Notes: generated from the sequence alone by a model not told the origin. A stretch of 64,000 bases of DNA from Antennarius striatus (GCF_040054535.1 NC_090785.1:6941501-7005500); one strand, 5' to 3'. Shown: positions 1-14,119, counted from the stretch's first letter. Program-made: numbers and translations.

Positions 1-879
1 TGTCCAATTGTATTCAACTGAAAACATCTGTGATCAAAGGCATCAAAAATCAGTTGGTGGATCAATTTCCGGACATTGAGACATGGCTAAATCACATAAT
101 GCCAAAAAAAGACCCAGTCAAAATAGTGAGATGGTACGGCTTATCTTTTGTTTCATCACAGTTTTGACATCCAGTATACTGTTCCATTTTTAATTTTGCT
201 TTTCACAAAAATTTTTCTATAGCCATGAACACATTGAAATCCTGACAGTGAATGGAGAACTGCTGTTCTTCAGACAAAGAGAAGGGCCTTTCTATCCAAC
301 CCTTAGACTGCTACATAAATGTGAGATCTTCTGATGCCAGTATGTTTATGGTTGTTTCAATATTTTCATACTAAGAACATGTTTTCTTTCCATAGATCCT
401 TTCATTCTTCCACACCAGCAAGTAGACAAAGGAGCCATTAAATTTGTCCTAAGTGGAGCTAACATCATGTGTCCTGGACTGACATCACCAGGTGCAAAAC
501 TCTATCCTGCTGATGTTGACACAGTAGTTGTATCCTTTTATAGATTGTGAAGGACATCATATACTGTAATTGTCAACTTCTCATCCACCATTTCAATCTA
601 TTACACAAGTATGTCTTTAACAAGTGGATGTAGGCCATAATGGCAGAAGGAAAACAACATGCACTTTGTGTTGGTGTTATGAAGATGTCTGCAGAAAGCA
701 TGTAAGATTTCATTTAAAAAAAAATATTTTAGAGAAGCAAAAATGTCAGTACTGTTACTTCTCCTAAGATAATGCACTTAATCTCTTTTCACAACAGAGA
801 AAAAGTCAACAAGGGAATTGGCATCGAGAATGTTCACTATCTGAATGATGGATTGTGGCACATGAAGACCTACAAATGA
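1..879 (+). CDS. mcts1: MCTS1 translation re-initiation factor, 5'-truncated by window edge
   Basis: Five exons are visible: 1-133 (cut by the window start), 223-320, 396-529, 634-701 and 798-879 (TGA stop). They encode the protein from about residue 11 ([18 protein letters not shown]) to the C-terminus [14 protein letters not shown], nearly identical to vertebrate MCTS1. The visible 515 nt plus 31 missing nt equals the 182 codons of human MCTS1. The second half is the PUA RNA-binding domain, with the stretches [20 protein letters not shown] and [17 protein letters not shown]. Family knowledge: MCTS1 partners DENR, binds the 40S subunit and supports post-termination recycling and re-initiation after uORFs in the cytoplasm. 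The intron at 530-633 has U12-type signals. The gene converges on c1galt1c1, the same pairing as in human Xq24. Confidence 0.97.
530..633 (+). other. mcts1: U12-type (minor spliceosome) GT-AG intron in mcts1
   Basis: The donor reads GTATCCTTTT, matching the U12 consensus GTATCCTTT in all nine positions and poor as a U2 site. Near the 3' end GTCTTTAAC resembles the U12 branch consensus TTCCTTAAC, with the branch A about 13 nt before the AG. There is no strong polypyrimidine tract before TAG. The splice joins ...GAC ACA GTA GTT to GCC ATA ATG GCA in phase 0, as expected from the protein. Confidence 0.85.
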
Positions 880-1019
880 TGATGTTGACACTTGCAGCAC
901 CACCTGAAAAGTGTAGGGTTCCTGAGGGTGAGGCCTGAGCTGAGTCAGTCATCTGTTTACGCCTACAGACTTAGCTGTGTAACCTGTCGGAAGATTTAAT
1001 TCACTTACCATCATTTACA

Positions 1020-1025
1020 AATAAA
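1020..1025 (+). terminator. mcts1 poly(A) signal AATAAA
   Basis: A canonical AATAAA lies about 140 nt after the mcts1 stop. A second AATAAA-like hexamer occurs near 1077. The opposing c1galt1c1 signal lies about 140 bp further on, so the two transcripts end close together or overlap slightly. Confidence 0.7.
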
Positions 1026-1164
1026 AATCTTGCCTCAAACCTTAAAGCTCCATTGATATTGCTTTTGATCCAACAAAAATAAACATGCTGTTCCGTTGCC
1101 TGTAATTCTTTTTAATGATCTCATTAAATCATTCAACACAAAGACACATCAGGTTTAATCAAGC

Positions 1165-1170
1165 TTTATT
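1165..1170 (-). terminator. c1galt1c1 poly(A) signal (TTTATT on + strand)
   Basis: AATAAA on the minus strand, about 630 nt downstream of the c1galt1c1 stop. It would define a 3' UTR covering roughly 1150-1799, a stretch without other coding content. Confidence 0.55.
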
Positions 1171-1799
1171 ATCCAAAAATCACTTTACAAAAACAGTAAT
1201 TTGGTCAGTGTGACATCATGTCTTTAAAAATAGCATTTTTTAAAATTTGTGACAAAAAATAGTTAAACCACAAAGCATTTTTTTTTACAATTCGGCCATG
1301 AAGACCACTTATTCATATCCGTATTGAAATAACCAAAAGTGACACTTCATTTAGAGCTTGGGTATACCATATTATTTTTCATTGTCAATATTGATGAATG
1401 GTAATGCATTCTCACAGCTAAACATGTTTGTTCATGATGCGGTTAGCATGACAAAGTACTTTGAAAGGTTAAATAAATATAATTCACAAAATAGTATCAC
1501 CTTGTAACCAATGCAACATTTAAGATGAATAGTAATATAGCAGTAACCAATAACATACAATCTCCAGTTACATTTGATTTTGCAGCCATGTCTTTGAAAA
1601 GATATACTGTATATACCCATACATACATCACAAAACAATAGGGTGGTAATTGGCTCAAGTGCAAAATGTACATATTACAATATTCCCAACCGGAATCCAT
1701 TTTTACAAACAGTACAACAAAATCATTTCCCCAGATTATGTTTGCAATCACAGAAGCAAACAAAATTTAAAAAGACATCCCGCTTGAAGGTGCGATTCT

Positions 1800-2762
1800 T
1801 TAATCATTATCTGAACCTTCGGGAGGTTGAAATACTAATGAGTCATGAAAACGGTGGCCGTAAGGACGAAGTCTGTAAACTCCAAACATCATAACCTGCA
1901 TTTGATTCGGTGACATTCCATTAAATGTGACTGCCAGATCTGAGCAGCAGCCCTCCACCACATCAGTGGGATTGTTGCTCATGCTCTCAGTTATGAGGTT
2001 GTTCAAACTCTTGCTGTTGAATAGGCCCTTTCCATGTGAATCTTCTCCGTTTTCTGCAAAAACACCAGTATACTTGAGACACACGGCCAGCTGCTTGTCC
2101 TCACTCAGCTTCCACAGAGCACGTCCTCTTTCTGGGCATTTGTCTTCATCCTGGAATACATGCACTAACCTTTTCAGTGCTTCATAACTTAGAACAATGC
2201 CACTATCATAAGCCACAAACTCAAGCTCCCCAGACTTCATAGTTTTGCCCAGGTAGAAGGGTTCACTAGGATCCTTTGTGAGCAACAGGTGTTTGAGGTT
2301 CTCAATTATGGCAAATGTGGTGGGCTGTGCAACAAAAAACCACAGCAGGTCTCCGGCATTTTCATAAGCATGTCTTAGAGCTTTGCGGAACCTCGCCCAC
2401 TCATCCTTCTCTTTTAAGTCTACCGCTTCAAGTGCTTTGGAAGACTCAGAGGTATAAAATACAGCCTTATCACAGTGTTTGCTCCATGTGTCGACAGCAG
2501 TTGCCCAATAAACTAAGATCTTGGGCTGGACCATGATAAGACAAAAGACCCGGACTTGATTGGTCAACATTTGCATCTGACTGTCAGTAAGTTGTTTTAA
2601 CTCATCTTTACTTGGAGCCTTGACGTGATGATGATGATGACGATGTGGATCTTCTGTCCTGGACTCTGTGTCAGGGCTGAAACTACCCAGGAGCGACAGA
2701 ACCAAACAGAAAATACTTCCCATGATCATCCCCTTCATGAAAGAGCCTCCTTCGGACAACAT
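1800..2762 (-). CDS. c1galt1c1: C1GALT1-specific chaperone 1 (COSMC)
   Basis: A single uninterrupted coding exon of 320 residues, similar over its whole length to vertebrate COSMC. Matching stretches include AQPTTFAIIENLKHLLL, SEDKQLAVCLKYTGVFAEN, VVEGCCSDLAVTFNG and the C-terminus PPEGSDND. The N-terminus MLSEGGSFMKG is followed by a single signal-anchor segment (GMIMGSIFCLVLSLLGSF), giving a type II ER membrane protein. A His-rich stretch (HRHHHHH) follows in the stem, as in the human protein. Family knowledge: COSMC is the ER chaperone needed to fold T-synthase (C1GALT1), which makes core 1 O-glycans. An in-frame ATG 12 codons upstream is rejected because a splice acceptor (minus-strand CTCCTGCCCAG, exon from 2776) lies between the two ATGs. 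The intronless CDS with an upstream UTR exon is normal for this gene. Confidence 0.97.
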   Translation of the reverse strand: MLSEGGSFMKGMIMGSIFCLVLSLLGSFSPDTESRTEDPHRHHHHHVKAPSKDELKQLTDSQMQMLTNQVRVFCLIMVQPKILVYWATAVDTWSKHCDKAVFYTSESSKALEAVDLKEKDEWARFRKALRHAYENAGDLLWFFVAQPTTFAIIENLKHLLLTKDPSEPFYLGKTMKSGELEFVAYDSGIVLSYEALKRLVHVFQDEDKCPERGRALWKLSEDKQLAVCLKYTGVFAENGEDSHGKGLFNSKSLNNLITESMSNNPTDVVEGCCSDLAVTFNGMSPNQMQVMMFGVYRLRPYGHRFHDSLVFQPPEGSDND

Positions 2763-3998
2763 TGTGGCAGCAGACACTGGGCAGGAGATAAAATGCATTC
2801 CAGTTACTGTTCAAAACTGCTACAAGTAATGATGTTATTAATGCTGAATTTATTAGCTGAATAAGCAAGATTTTTTTTGATGATGAATTTATTGGAAGTT
2901 ATTTTTCAAGCAAAACTTTGACTCATGTCCACATAAGATGGGAGAATTTGCTGTCTTACTTTGGCATGAAACAAAAAATTCAGAAGCTATGATCTTTGGA
3001 CTATTTGTCAACAAAACGATCAAACCTGCACAACATAAGTGTCTGAGTTTGTGCTTTTTGGGAGAGTACAAACTGGAGTAAAATTGAGAAAAAAGAATGT
3101 CATCCCCAAAATGGTCCCTAACTTCATTTAGAATTGGTTGCAAATTCTTACAAATGCAATTAACTATATTACCAGTACAAATTTTGAGCTTTTGGAATCA
3201 TGTCATGATCATCAATAGTTTACAAGTTATCACCAAAACATGATTTTGCGCAATGTGGGAACTTAAGCACTTATATCTGGAAAAACAGATTGTTTTCCAG
3301 GAAGGCACGGGAATAATTTCAGTGACTTTAAATGATTTCAGCCACATAATGACAATAGCGCCTTGTAACTACCCTCTCTATTACCACAGTGAGGGTAATA
3401 GACACTGCCCCCTTCAAAAGTATACATACAGTGTTCCTATGTATGGCTTACGATCCGGATCAGGATGTAGATATGTTTACCACAACATGGACTGTCAATC
3501 CCAAAGTATTTTTACATTTTGATTGACCAACAGTTATTTTTCAATGATACTGGCAACATAGCAAAAGCACCAGTGTCCCAACGTGGAATAAAACAAAGCT
3601 TAAAAAAAACCAAAACCTCATCCTATCCTTCCCGAATATTGATCAAATATTATAGTACAGCTGGGGAGCTGACATTACTGCCATGCTCCTCGAGAAACAC
3701 TACAAAACGCACGGAACAAACAATCGGTAACATGTTGAAGTTATACAGAATTTTGAATGACAAAATGATACGGTGGTGCAAGTTCCATGAAACATCGTGG
3801 AGATTCTTCTGTGTGATCTGTTTCTAAATGCTAAACGTCAACGCTTCACATTTCAGGACTGCCCTGAAGTCAGGCGGTCGAAACGAAGTCACTCATTATC
3901 AACTGTTAGCTAGTTGCTAGCTTCGCATTGTTCCACAAACAACACGGCTAACTCGAAAGTTTTGTTCGCAATGTCAGTGTAAAGAGCCTTTACTCTAC

Positions 3999-4210
3999 CT
4001 GTCTGGGTTAATGCTGCCGTGCCAGCTGGTGTTGCCGTTTACGTCTGACTTTAAGTCTCCACGCTTCCTGTCTGGTGAGATAAACCAGGCTGGGAGAGTT
4101 AATAAACAAACCAGGAGCACAAGCCAAATGCTCCGTGGTGTGCATTCTACAGCACCAGCTTCCGCGTTCTGGGATCACGTGACTCCATTGAGTCCTAGTC
4201 AGCATAATTT
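3999..4210 (-). promoter_or_regulatory. c1galt1c1 5' UTR exon and promoter region
   Basis: On the minus strand CCCAGACAG is followed by a donor GTAGAGTAAAG, so a noncoding exon ends at 3999. It would splice to the acceptor before 2776. The upstream part holds TCACGTGA at 4175-4182, an E-box/USF-type palindrome common in housekeeping promoters. The exact start site cannot be read from the sequence. Confidence 0.5.
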
Positions 4211-4514
4211 TGACTGCTGCGTTTATTACAGTTTCACATACGAATAAATATATGTAAGTAGACATGTTCCTAAATAGATTTGGAAATAACAGTGTGTTGT
4301 TACTTACGAAGCCCCTGAATTTAATTGCTTCATGCTGGATGTAGAAACAAAGATAGTTTATGTCGTGGCAAAGCAACAATCGGTATTTTATTTCTTAACA
4401 ATATTTAATAATTATCCAATATAGTCCAATCAGTAACTAAAATGACACACTTTACAAAAACACAGCTGAATAGTCTTCATATTTACAGATCTACGTTTTC
4501 CCATATTTGTCCAA

Positions 4515-4580
4515 ACATCCATCCATCCATCCATCCATCCATCCATCCATCCATCCAGCCAGCCAGCCAGCCAGCCTGGT
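4515..4580. repeat. (ATCC)n-(AGCC)n microsatellite
   Basis: About ten copies of CATC/ATCC run into about six copies of CAGC/AGCC. Such tracts often mark the tails of fish SINEs and LINEs. Confidence 0.9.
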
Positions 4581-5039
4581 GGGGTATACCCAGGTCAGCA
4601 AGGTCACTAACCAGCAAATGAATATTAGGAGATGGACTTGGGATCTGTTGTGGTGGAACCCCGTTGTCATGGAATGATGACAACCTGATTGTTATGTGGG
4701 ATGTGCCTGCCCACAATGTGGTAATCTAGTTTGCTGTACAATTCTGCTTTTACATTTTGCAGGTTTAGTGTAGTATTGTATGTCTGTTCAGTTGTGTATT
4801 TCATGTTTCCTTGGTGTGTATTACATGCTGTTATTGGTGCATCCGTATTTTTATTGTATTTATATTTTTCCTTGCTCGGTACTTATGGTTTGCTAGACAT
4901 TTTGCAATCACGTGTATGTTTCTGTGTGGTCTTATGTGTTGTCCAAGTGTGCATTTATATGTTCTCAGTTGTGCATTTGTGCTGTGTATTCAACGTGCTG
5001 TTTTCTCTTGGTTATCTGTATTTATTGTTCTCTCACTGT

Positions 5040-5117
5040 GCTGTTTGATCTTGTGGAAAGTATGAATGTATGAGAGGAGAGAGTACATAATTCCCTTCGG
5101 GATAAATAAAGTATCTA
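5040..5117 (+). mobile_element. Putative LINE/SINE 3' terminus
   Basis: The segment ends with TTCCCTTCGGGATAAATAAA followed by GTATCT, a form typical of 3' tails of fish L2-like LINEs and SINEs that share the tail. The 300 bp upstream are T- and TGTG-rich without recognisable reverse transcriptase. The family assignment rests on memory of such tails, not on an alignment. Confidence 0.45.
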
Positions 5118-5119
5118 AG

Positions 5120-6314
5120 CTGCCTGATCTTCTGACTACCTGGTCTTGAACTCTGTTTTGTAATAAACTTTGAATTGAGACTTCTCCCCTGGTGTCCTGT
5201 TTTTTAGGTCCAATCACACCCATTACAACTTCCAGAGCTTGTGAAACATAGAAATACCTCCTCTGTTGAAGTTGGCGTTTCGGACCTCTGGAAAAAGGTT
5301 AATGGTGCTGTGACACCATCCGTTTGCTGGCTCATTTCACCTGAAAGGGCTTTTAAATGCATGACTAACAATCTCAAGTTCATGTTTTCTCTGATCACAA
5401 GTAGCACAACAATAAAAGCCCTGAAAGTAGTTCAGGCAAGATAGTAATCAAAAGTTATTAGAAAGCAAGTAGTTTCTTTGGCTTTCCTGAAGAGGGATGT
5501 GTCTATGTGACTTAAGTCATTGCTTCAGTCCAATCTTTGCTGTGTGTTTGTGTGTTCTGATTGAGTACTCAGTATCCACGTGTATCAAATGCTTTAATCA
5601 AAATCCATTTCAGAGACAAAAAGACAACTACAAATCATCTTGTACCTTGTATTATAATCTGAAAAGCATTTATGACCCTTCAGTTTGAATAATAATAATA
5701 ATAAAGATTTAATTTCTTGGGATTTTACATATTCATACACAAATAATCCTGGCTTCACGTTGTAAATCTTTCACACAGGTACATGATGACACCAGCAGAA
5801 ATTATAGTTAACTGTGATTGAATTAAAATACAAGAATGAAAGGTTCAAAACTAAAGAGGGAAACTGCAAGTACAATAATCACCTTAATTGTTTGTCTTTA
5901 ACTCATGATCATTTATCATATTGTGACCGGTTTGGCCCATCAGACAATTTCGATCAACAGTCTCAAGATTGTTAGTCATAATACACAGAATGACGTAGCA
6001 ACCCGCAGTGAATTAGTTCCAGCAGCTAGATACCTGTGATCTCAGACATGAGCAATGATATGTTTGAACAGTCCATCACACAGAAATGCTGTCAGACGCC
6101 AACCATCAGCCTTCTGCTGGACGGCTGCTGATTACTGCAGGAGAGTAAACATTTGTTAGGCGTCTCTGTCCAAGCATAGATAGGCTCTTGCTGAATTGAC
6201 AGGGTAACCTAAATTGTGTCTATGACGCATGATCCATCCCGTCAAAACCATTAAGAAAGAGATTGGGTGTGTTGATAATGTATTGATCAGATTGTGATTG
6301 ATGGTCATGCAGGA
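5120..6314. other. Intergenic DNA upstream of the urotensin-related gene
   Basis: No exon with protein similarity or consistent splice sites was recognised on either strand. Short ORFs here look like noise. A short (AAT)5 tract lies near 5691. The last 200 bp before the TATA box are presumably the promoter of the downstream gene. Confidence 0.6.
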
Positions 6315-6322
6315 TATATAAG
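6315..6322 (+). promoter_or_regulatory. TATA box of the urotensin II-related peptide gene
   Basis: TATATAAG lies 61-68 bp upstream of the start codon, with room for a start site near 6345 and a short 5' UTR. A TATA box fits a tightly cell-type-restricted neuropeptide gene. Confidence 0.6.
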
Positions 6323-6382
6323 TGAAGTTCCTTGCTGGGTGGAAGTAGAGTCTTCATCTAGCCATCTAAAGATTAAAACAAC

Positions 6383-8591
<2,209 letters not shown>

Positions 8592-8643
8592 AGCCTTTCA
8601 AGTCCACCTGGATGGAGACGTTCTCACTCTTCAACAGCGTTTT

Positions 8644-8690
8644 TTGTTGTTGTTGTTGTTGTTGTTGCTGTTGTTGTTTTTGTTGTTGAC
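8644..8690. repeat. (GTT)n repeat
   Basis: An imperfect GTT repeat just after the urp stop codon, in its likely 3' UTR. It gives a false poly-Gln ORF on the minus strand. Confidence 0.85.
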
Positions 8691-8738
8691 TCTGGATCCA
8701 CAGAAAAAATATTTTTTTGTGTATATTTTGTGGCTGAA

Positions 8739-8744
8739 AATAAA
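8739..8744 (+). terminator. urp poly(A) signal AATAAA
   Basis: AATAAA about 150 nt after the urp stop. The opposing clic2 signal candidate is at 8863-8868, so the two convergent transcripts would end about 100 bp apart. Confidence 0.6.
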
Positions 8745-8862
8745 CTTCAAAGTCAGAAATGGCATATATTTGACCATCTTCTTTGACATTGAAATACAGT
8801 AAATCATTTATTTGAATCATTTTCAAAACCAGGATGATGAAAAGTGAATTTTTTAAATATTT

Positions 8863-8868
8863 TTTATT
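8863..8868 (-). terminator. Candidate clic2 poly(A) signal
   Basis: Minus-strand AATAAA 450 nt downstream of the clic2 stop codon. Other AT-rich variants lie closer to the gene, so usage is uncertain. Confidence 0.4.
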
Positions 8869-9321
8869 TGTATGACAAGTTCATCTACCAAACTGCATTT
8901 GTAAAAGCTAAGGGCATACAAGTAATCCATATGTTAATGAATGTTTTCTGTAAAAAATAACTGTTTGTAAAGGTTTTTGCAGCTGCTTCTCTCACTAACA
9001 CATTCACATGTATTTCAGTGAAAGTGTATTAATGACAAAAAATATCAGAAAATATTGATATTTACACTATAAACAAAAACATAAAAAGTCAATTGCACAC
9101 GTGGCCTTTTCAGTATGGTACACACACATTTGACAGTAAATAAAAGCAGTCACTGCATACTACCAATTAAAAGACTTTGCTTCAGCAATGTTTAACTGAT
9201 CAAGGTTTTAAAGATGGAATAGTATCGGATTCATTATCAGAGTCGATCCCCTCTACAGAACACTTAAATGCATGGTTACACTTGGACAAAGCAGAAATTT
9301 AGTAACAGAGAATAAGAAGCA

Positions 9322-12300
9322 CTATTTCCTCTTGTTGGCCACACTAAAGTAAGCCTTCTCAATTTCAATATCAGCTGGACACGTCTGTTTGAACTGTTCT
9401 CTGTCATAGGCATTTTGAAGGTATCTCCACACGCCCGTGAACTGGGGTGGGATGTCAAAGTCGCAGTACTTCTTGGCAGCAATCTGAAACAATTGGAAAA
9501 ATAGATGAACACTGAACATCATGAGGACCAGGAAGACCACAGATGAAAGAAGCTCTCTTGCAAAGACCGTTCTCTATAGAAACACAATAAATTGTTTCTG
9601 ACACTAACTTTAATTTGTCCAGGTAAACATTTCCTCCAAGATGTACTGGACTAGATTTCTAAGATGGTCTTGAATCAAAACTCTCTTTCTACTTTTATAG
9701 AGTATTTGTGAGAAAATATACCAAAATCTGTGTTCAGACATCTAAGATTAACTCTGCAAGCAGGGAGTTACCCTACAATAATAGATCACCATCTCACCCT
9801 GATGACATGCAGTTTGGGCAGCAGGTTGCAGTCAGCTAAGGTGAGGCGGTCCCCATCCAGGAATCTCCTCTTGGAGACGGCGATGGTTTCTGCAGAGTTA
9901 TGGTCGATCTCCTCTGGCAGTGGGGAGTTCAGGAAGTCATCCAAACGCTTGAATTCCCGGAGCAGATTTTTCTCTTGGACTAAAGAGTCAAAAGTAGAAA
10001 TGGCTTGAGTTTGTGTCTGTGAGTGTCTGTCATGTAATCTAACAAGAAGTAAACTGTTTGATAAAATGTATATATTTTATAACATACACTGGGGGTATGT
10101 TCTCTCAAATATTGCATTTATGTAAAATTTTGAATAAAATATAAAAATCTCCTATACATCAATAAACACTACAATATTCAGTATATGATATAATCATAAC
10201 AATAATTTAAGATAGATACCTTAAATCCTTAGCTTTGAAAATAAATATACAGTCATACACATTACAAATGGCCATTTACATGTTAACAGTCTAATTTACT
10301 GAAAACAGTCACATTTTAGAGCTTGATCAAACATTTTGTGAATAAAGCCTTTATTTATTTATTATACTTACTACAGATGTCAAATACATTGACATCTGAG
10401 CACAACAGCCACAACTTACAGGCGTTATTAGGACTGTTTTTGATGAAAGCAGAGAACTTGGCAAATATATCAGCTCCAACGTCAAAGGACTCTTTGTTTA
10501 CTGGGCTGAGATGAGGATACCTGCAGGGAAGGGAAAGATGAGCTGTACACAATACTGCAAAGTTGTCAAGATAAGTTTGTGCAGTTTTGTGTGGCAGTGG
10601 ACAATGGGCAAGACATGATTTTATAAAATGAAAAATACATCCACCAAAAATTAAAAACTCCTTTGAATGACACCTTATGACAGAATTGGATCCAGATTGT
10701 ATTTACAAAATAAAATAGAAACCGCATGCATTGTTTCACATAACAATAGTAGCGGTGATGGAAGTATGGACTCTCTCAGTGCTTTCTAGTCAATATTCAC
10801 GTCATAAAGTGCAACGACTACCTGGGTGGGGCCAGCATTTGTTCAAGGAATTCCTCAATTTTAATGAAGTCTGTTTTGAGGGTTCCATTGTAGAGGAGGA
10901 AAGGAGGGTTGGTCCCGGGGGCGAGGTCTTTGAGCTCAGCTGGCTTCCTGGAGAGGATGCAGAAAAATGGGGAGGAAGAAGGACGGGAAGCAATGAGACA
11001 TCTGATTTCATTCCGTTTCATACAAGTGCAGTCTTATCCAGCATACCAAAACTGAGAGCATGTCGTGTTCCAGAGGTGTGACGGAATCTTAAGTGGAACT
11101 ATGGATTAATTCAACACTGGCTCTTAGTTTAACTCTAAGAACAAACAGCGCTAGGTGTGGTCACATGGTAGAAGGCTTGTTGTGTGTTTTCTGAATCATT
11201 ACATTATCAGAATCCTTTCAAACTTTCCTGAGCATATTTGCTCTCCTATAATAGCCCTGAGAAATTTGTACAACTCTGCCCAAAATAAAGGTGTTTGTTC
11301 GAAGGTGACACAGAACTCTTTGTACACTCTGGCTTTATGGGCCCCTCCCTCTAACCTCTGTGAGATGGCCTTAGCAACACACCTATTGATAATGAGAAAC
11401 CGTGTGGGTTACTGAAAGAAATGACACACTTTCTCTCTTGTTTTGCTTCTTAATAGAGTACTGTGTGAAAGTCCCCATAAGCAGATGTTAAGGAAGTGTC
11501 TTTGGCGGTGGGGGGTGGGTGGGGGGACTTACTTCCTCATGTCAACAGTGGTCACTGTAAACTTGACTCCTTTCAGCCACAAAACCATGAAGAGCCTTTG
11601 GCAGAAAGGACAGTTCCCCACATTCTCACCATCATGTCCAGCCTGAAAAACACAAGGAGTAGATAATTTATGAGACCCCACAAGCAACTCATGTTCCTTT
11701 TGAGAAACTTTTGGAGATGAGGCCGTTTTTTCTCCTTGCACAGATTAGAAAATTAGGCACTTATCAGATGCCAATATTTCTTAACATCTACTCGTTAATC
11801 CAGCTTTAAACCAATTTGCTCAGCTAACATATGCATTTAACTGTCTTCTTGCTTGCTGATCTTGTTTCTTTTCTGATGAGAAGATTAAAAAAAATCCTAT
11901 CCAGGATGGATCTATAGTCATCAACTGATTAAATTACTTTGGCATAAAAAGTGGCCAAACAAACCTGGCTGTGCTTCTATTGCACAAAATCTGCCTGCCA
12001 CTCCCGTTAGAGTTGGTTTGGTTAATCAGTATTAAAACTGAAGCATGAATCAAGAATTAATTGTTTTCTGAGGTTTAATGTGCTTGACTAATGGATTATT
12101 TCCTGGAATCTTGGCCATGTCATAACAGTTATAACAGTTTTGATCGTAACCTTTTTTAATTTTTTATTTTTTTTTACAGAATTCACAAACATCTCATCAT
12201 CTCAATCACTGCACTTTAAAGGCATTTGATAATCACACTTTATCCATCAGTTAGAAGCAGTAGCGGACTCAGGTTGTTTGAGGGGCAGATGTTGAAAAAA

Positions 12301-13255
12301 GAACAAGGCTTTCCAGACGGTCATAATAAATTTTAAAGCAGATTCAGGGAGGCATTTACAGCATTGGATCACAACTGATCCACTTCAAGAGCACCAATCG
12401 ATGCATAACCCTTTATGCCAAGCTAAGCTAAACTTCAGTAGTGACAGGTTAACAACATCCCCTTGTTCTCAGCCTTTATTCTAAGGTAAACTAATTTCAC
12501 TAGAGGCAGGTACGCTATTTCCACACTTTATGCTAAGCTAAATCTCTGCTGGTTATATCATCATATTTTCTATACCAGCATGAGTGTCGATTTTGTCTAA
12601 CCTTCAAAAATGTAGACAAGAATCTTCACAAAAGCACAGCATGTACAACAGGTTAATAATGAGTTTTAATGAGTTTTTGACTTTATACAACAGTTAACGG
12701 TGTGCTTGAGACTACTCAGTACACATCTATTTATAAACGTGTGTGTATATAAAGTGGGTGTGCCTGCTTTAGTCATGGGGCCATGCTCCTCGCTCCTTCT
12801 GGATACATGTTGATAAGGGGTTTTTTCTGTCTGCCTGTGGCATTTACTGATAAACCTGTGCCAGGACCCTTAAGGGGGATATAAACACTTCATCATCTGT
12901 AGCAAGCAGCATCTTTAGAAGGCAGCCATCAAAATGAAAGCTGTCTTCTGATTGATGCTCTCTGCCCTTTAACAATATATTACTGATAAGTGAGCATGGA
13001 GCAATTCAGTGATTCCTTTGTTTTTTCTTACCTTTTCCTCTATACTTACTTGCCTGTTTGATGCAAAGAATAAAACAGGCAAATAAGTAAAAGTAGAATT
13101 TTTGCATACATAGCATATGTTTGTAAATTCAGATGTCATTGGCTTTAACCCACTTGATGCAGTCTTTCAAGCAACTGGAGAATTCTGAAGAAATGGCTCA
13201 CCTTAATGAATAATTCGATGTTTGGCTCCTTGTCTGAGTTCTGTCGAAGTGCCAT
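9322..13255 (-). CDS. clic2: Chloride intracellular channel protein 2
   Basis: Six exons in transcript order: 13255-13202, 11642-11533, 10947-10822, 10520-10420, 9979-9798 and 9483-9322. The internal lengths 110, 126 and 182 nt are as I recall for the CLIC family, and the sum of 735 nt gives 244 residues (human CLIC2 has 247). The protein has a GST-like fold: N-terminal glutaredoxin-like domain with redox motif CPFC at residues 29-32 ([10 protein letters not shown]), the TMD-like stretch [19 protein letters not shown], the conserved [15 protein letters not shown], and an all-helical C-domain with [20 protein letters not shown] and [18 protein letters not shown] and SGVW/TGVW-type residues favour CLIC2 over CLIC1/4/5. 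Family knowledge: soluble/membrane-inserting protein; CLIC2 modulates ryanodine receptors. It converges on urp. Confidence 0.96.
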
Positions 13256-14001
13256 GTTCTCCGAGAACGGTTTAATTGAGTTTTCTTTTTTATTTTCTTT
13301 TTTTATTCCAAGCACTTCCTTTAGTCAAAGTTTCTCCCTCAGCCTTTTGTAACACCAGAAATCCAAAGAGCTGGAGAGAGAAAGCTGATAAGATTCAGCA
13401 AGTCCGGCTCTGGTTGTATCTTGGTGGTCGCAGAAGAAGTCAGGATGAATTGTAACCCCTCACAGCTGCTTGTGTTTTGTCTGGGAGTTCTTTGGAGGCT
13501 ATCGCTCTGAACATACTTAACTAGTCAGGGTAGAGGGAGGAACCAGAGAGATGGGCGGTAGCACACACACTCTTATATACTCAGAGCAAAACTCTATGAG
13601 GAGAAAGCTTAAAATAGGTTTCTTTGCATATTGCACAAAGCAGGAACTGATAACAGCATGTGACTCAAAATTGAAACTATTAATTTGGGTTATTCATGAT
13701 TCAACGCTGTTCTGTTCTGAAGGAATAATAGACCAGGAGCACATTTCACATAAAGGCTGCATTCACTATGTGTGGTTTTGGGCATTAAATAAAGCAGACA
13801 CTAAATCTAATGTAAAGGCAGAGCTGTGTCTCAATGTTGTGTCTCAATGATTGAATAATGTGCAGTGTGTTTTTGGAAAAATATGGTTTCATTTTCAATT
13901 CATAAAAATTTTCAAAAATCTTTAAAAAAAAACCCCCACTGTGACCAGGTCAAGATTTTATTTTGATTAATATATTAATATTAATAATATAGTATAATAA
14001 T

Positions 14002-14119
14002 AAGAATACAGTAATGTAATATTTATGAAATAAAGTTGACCCCAGGGGCCAGTTTCTCATAAGAATACAGTAATGTAATATTTATGAAATAAAGTTGACC
14101 CCAGGGGCCAGTTTCTCAT
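14002..14119. repeat. Perfect 59-bp tandem duplication
   Basis: Two identical adjacent 59-bp copies (14002-14060 and 14061-14119), beginning AAGAATACAGTAATG and ending CAGTTTCTCAT. Complete identity means the duplication is recent, or the assembly has doubled a segment. Confidence 0.95.

Noticed and set aside
2763-2798. In-frame upstream ATG extending c1galt1c1 by 12 codons
   Set aside because: A splice acceptor lies between the two ATGs, and the shorter start MLSEGGSF matches vertebrate COSMC.
4731-5065. ORFs rich in Cys, Phe, Leu and Val resembling membrane proteins
   Set aside because: The region is T/TG-rich DNA next to a LINE-like 3' tail, and the hydrophobic look comes from base composition.
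11504-11526. G-rich run beside the clic2 exon 2 donor
   Set aside because: The transcript strand is C-rich here and the G runs are uneven, so an RNA structure at the donor is not supported.
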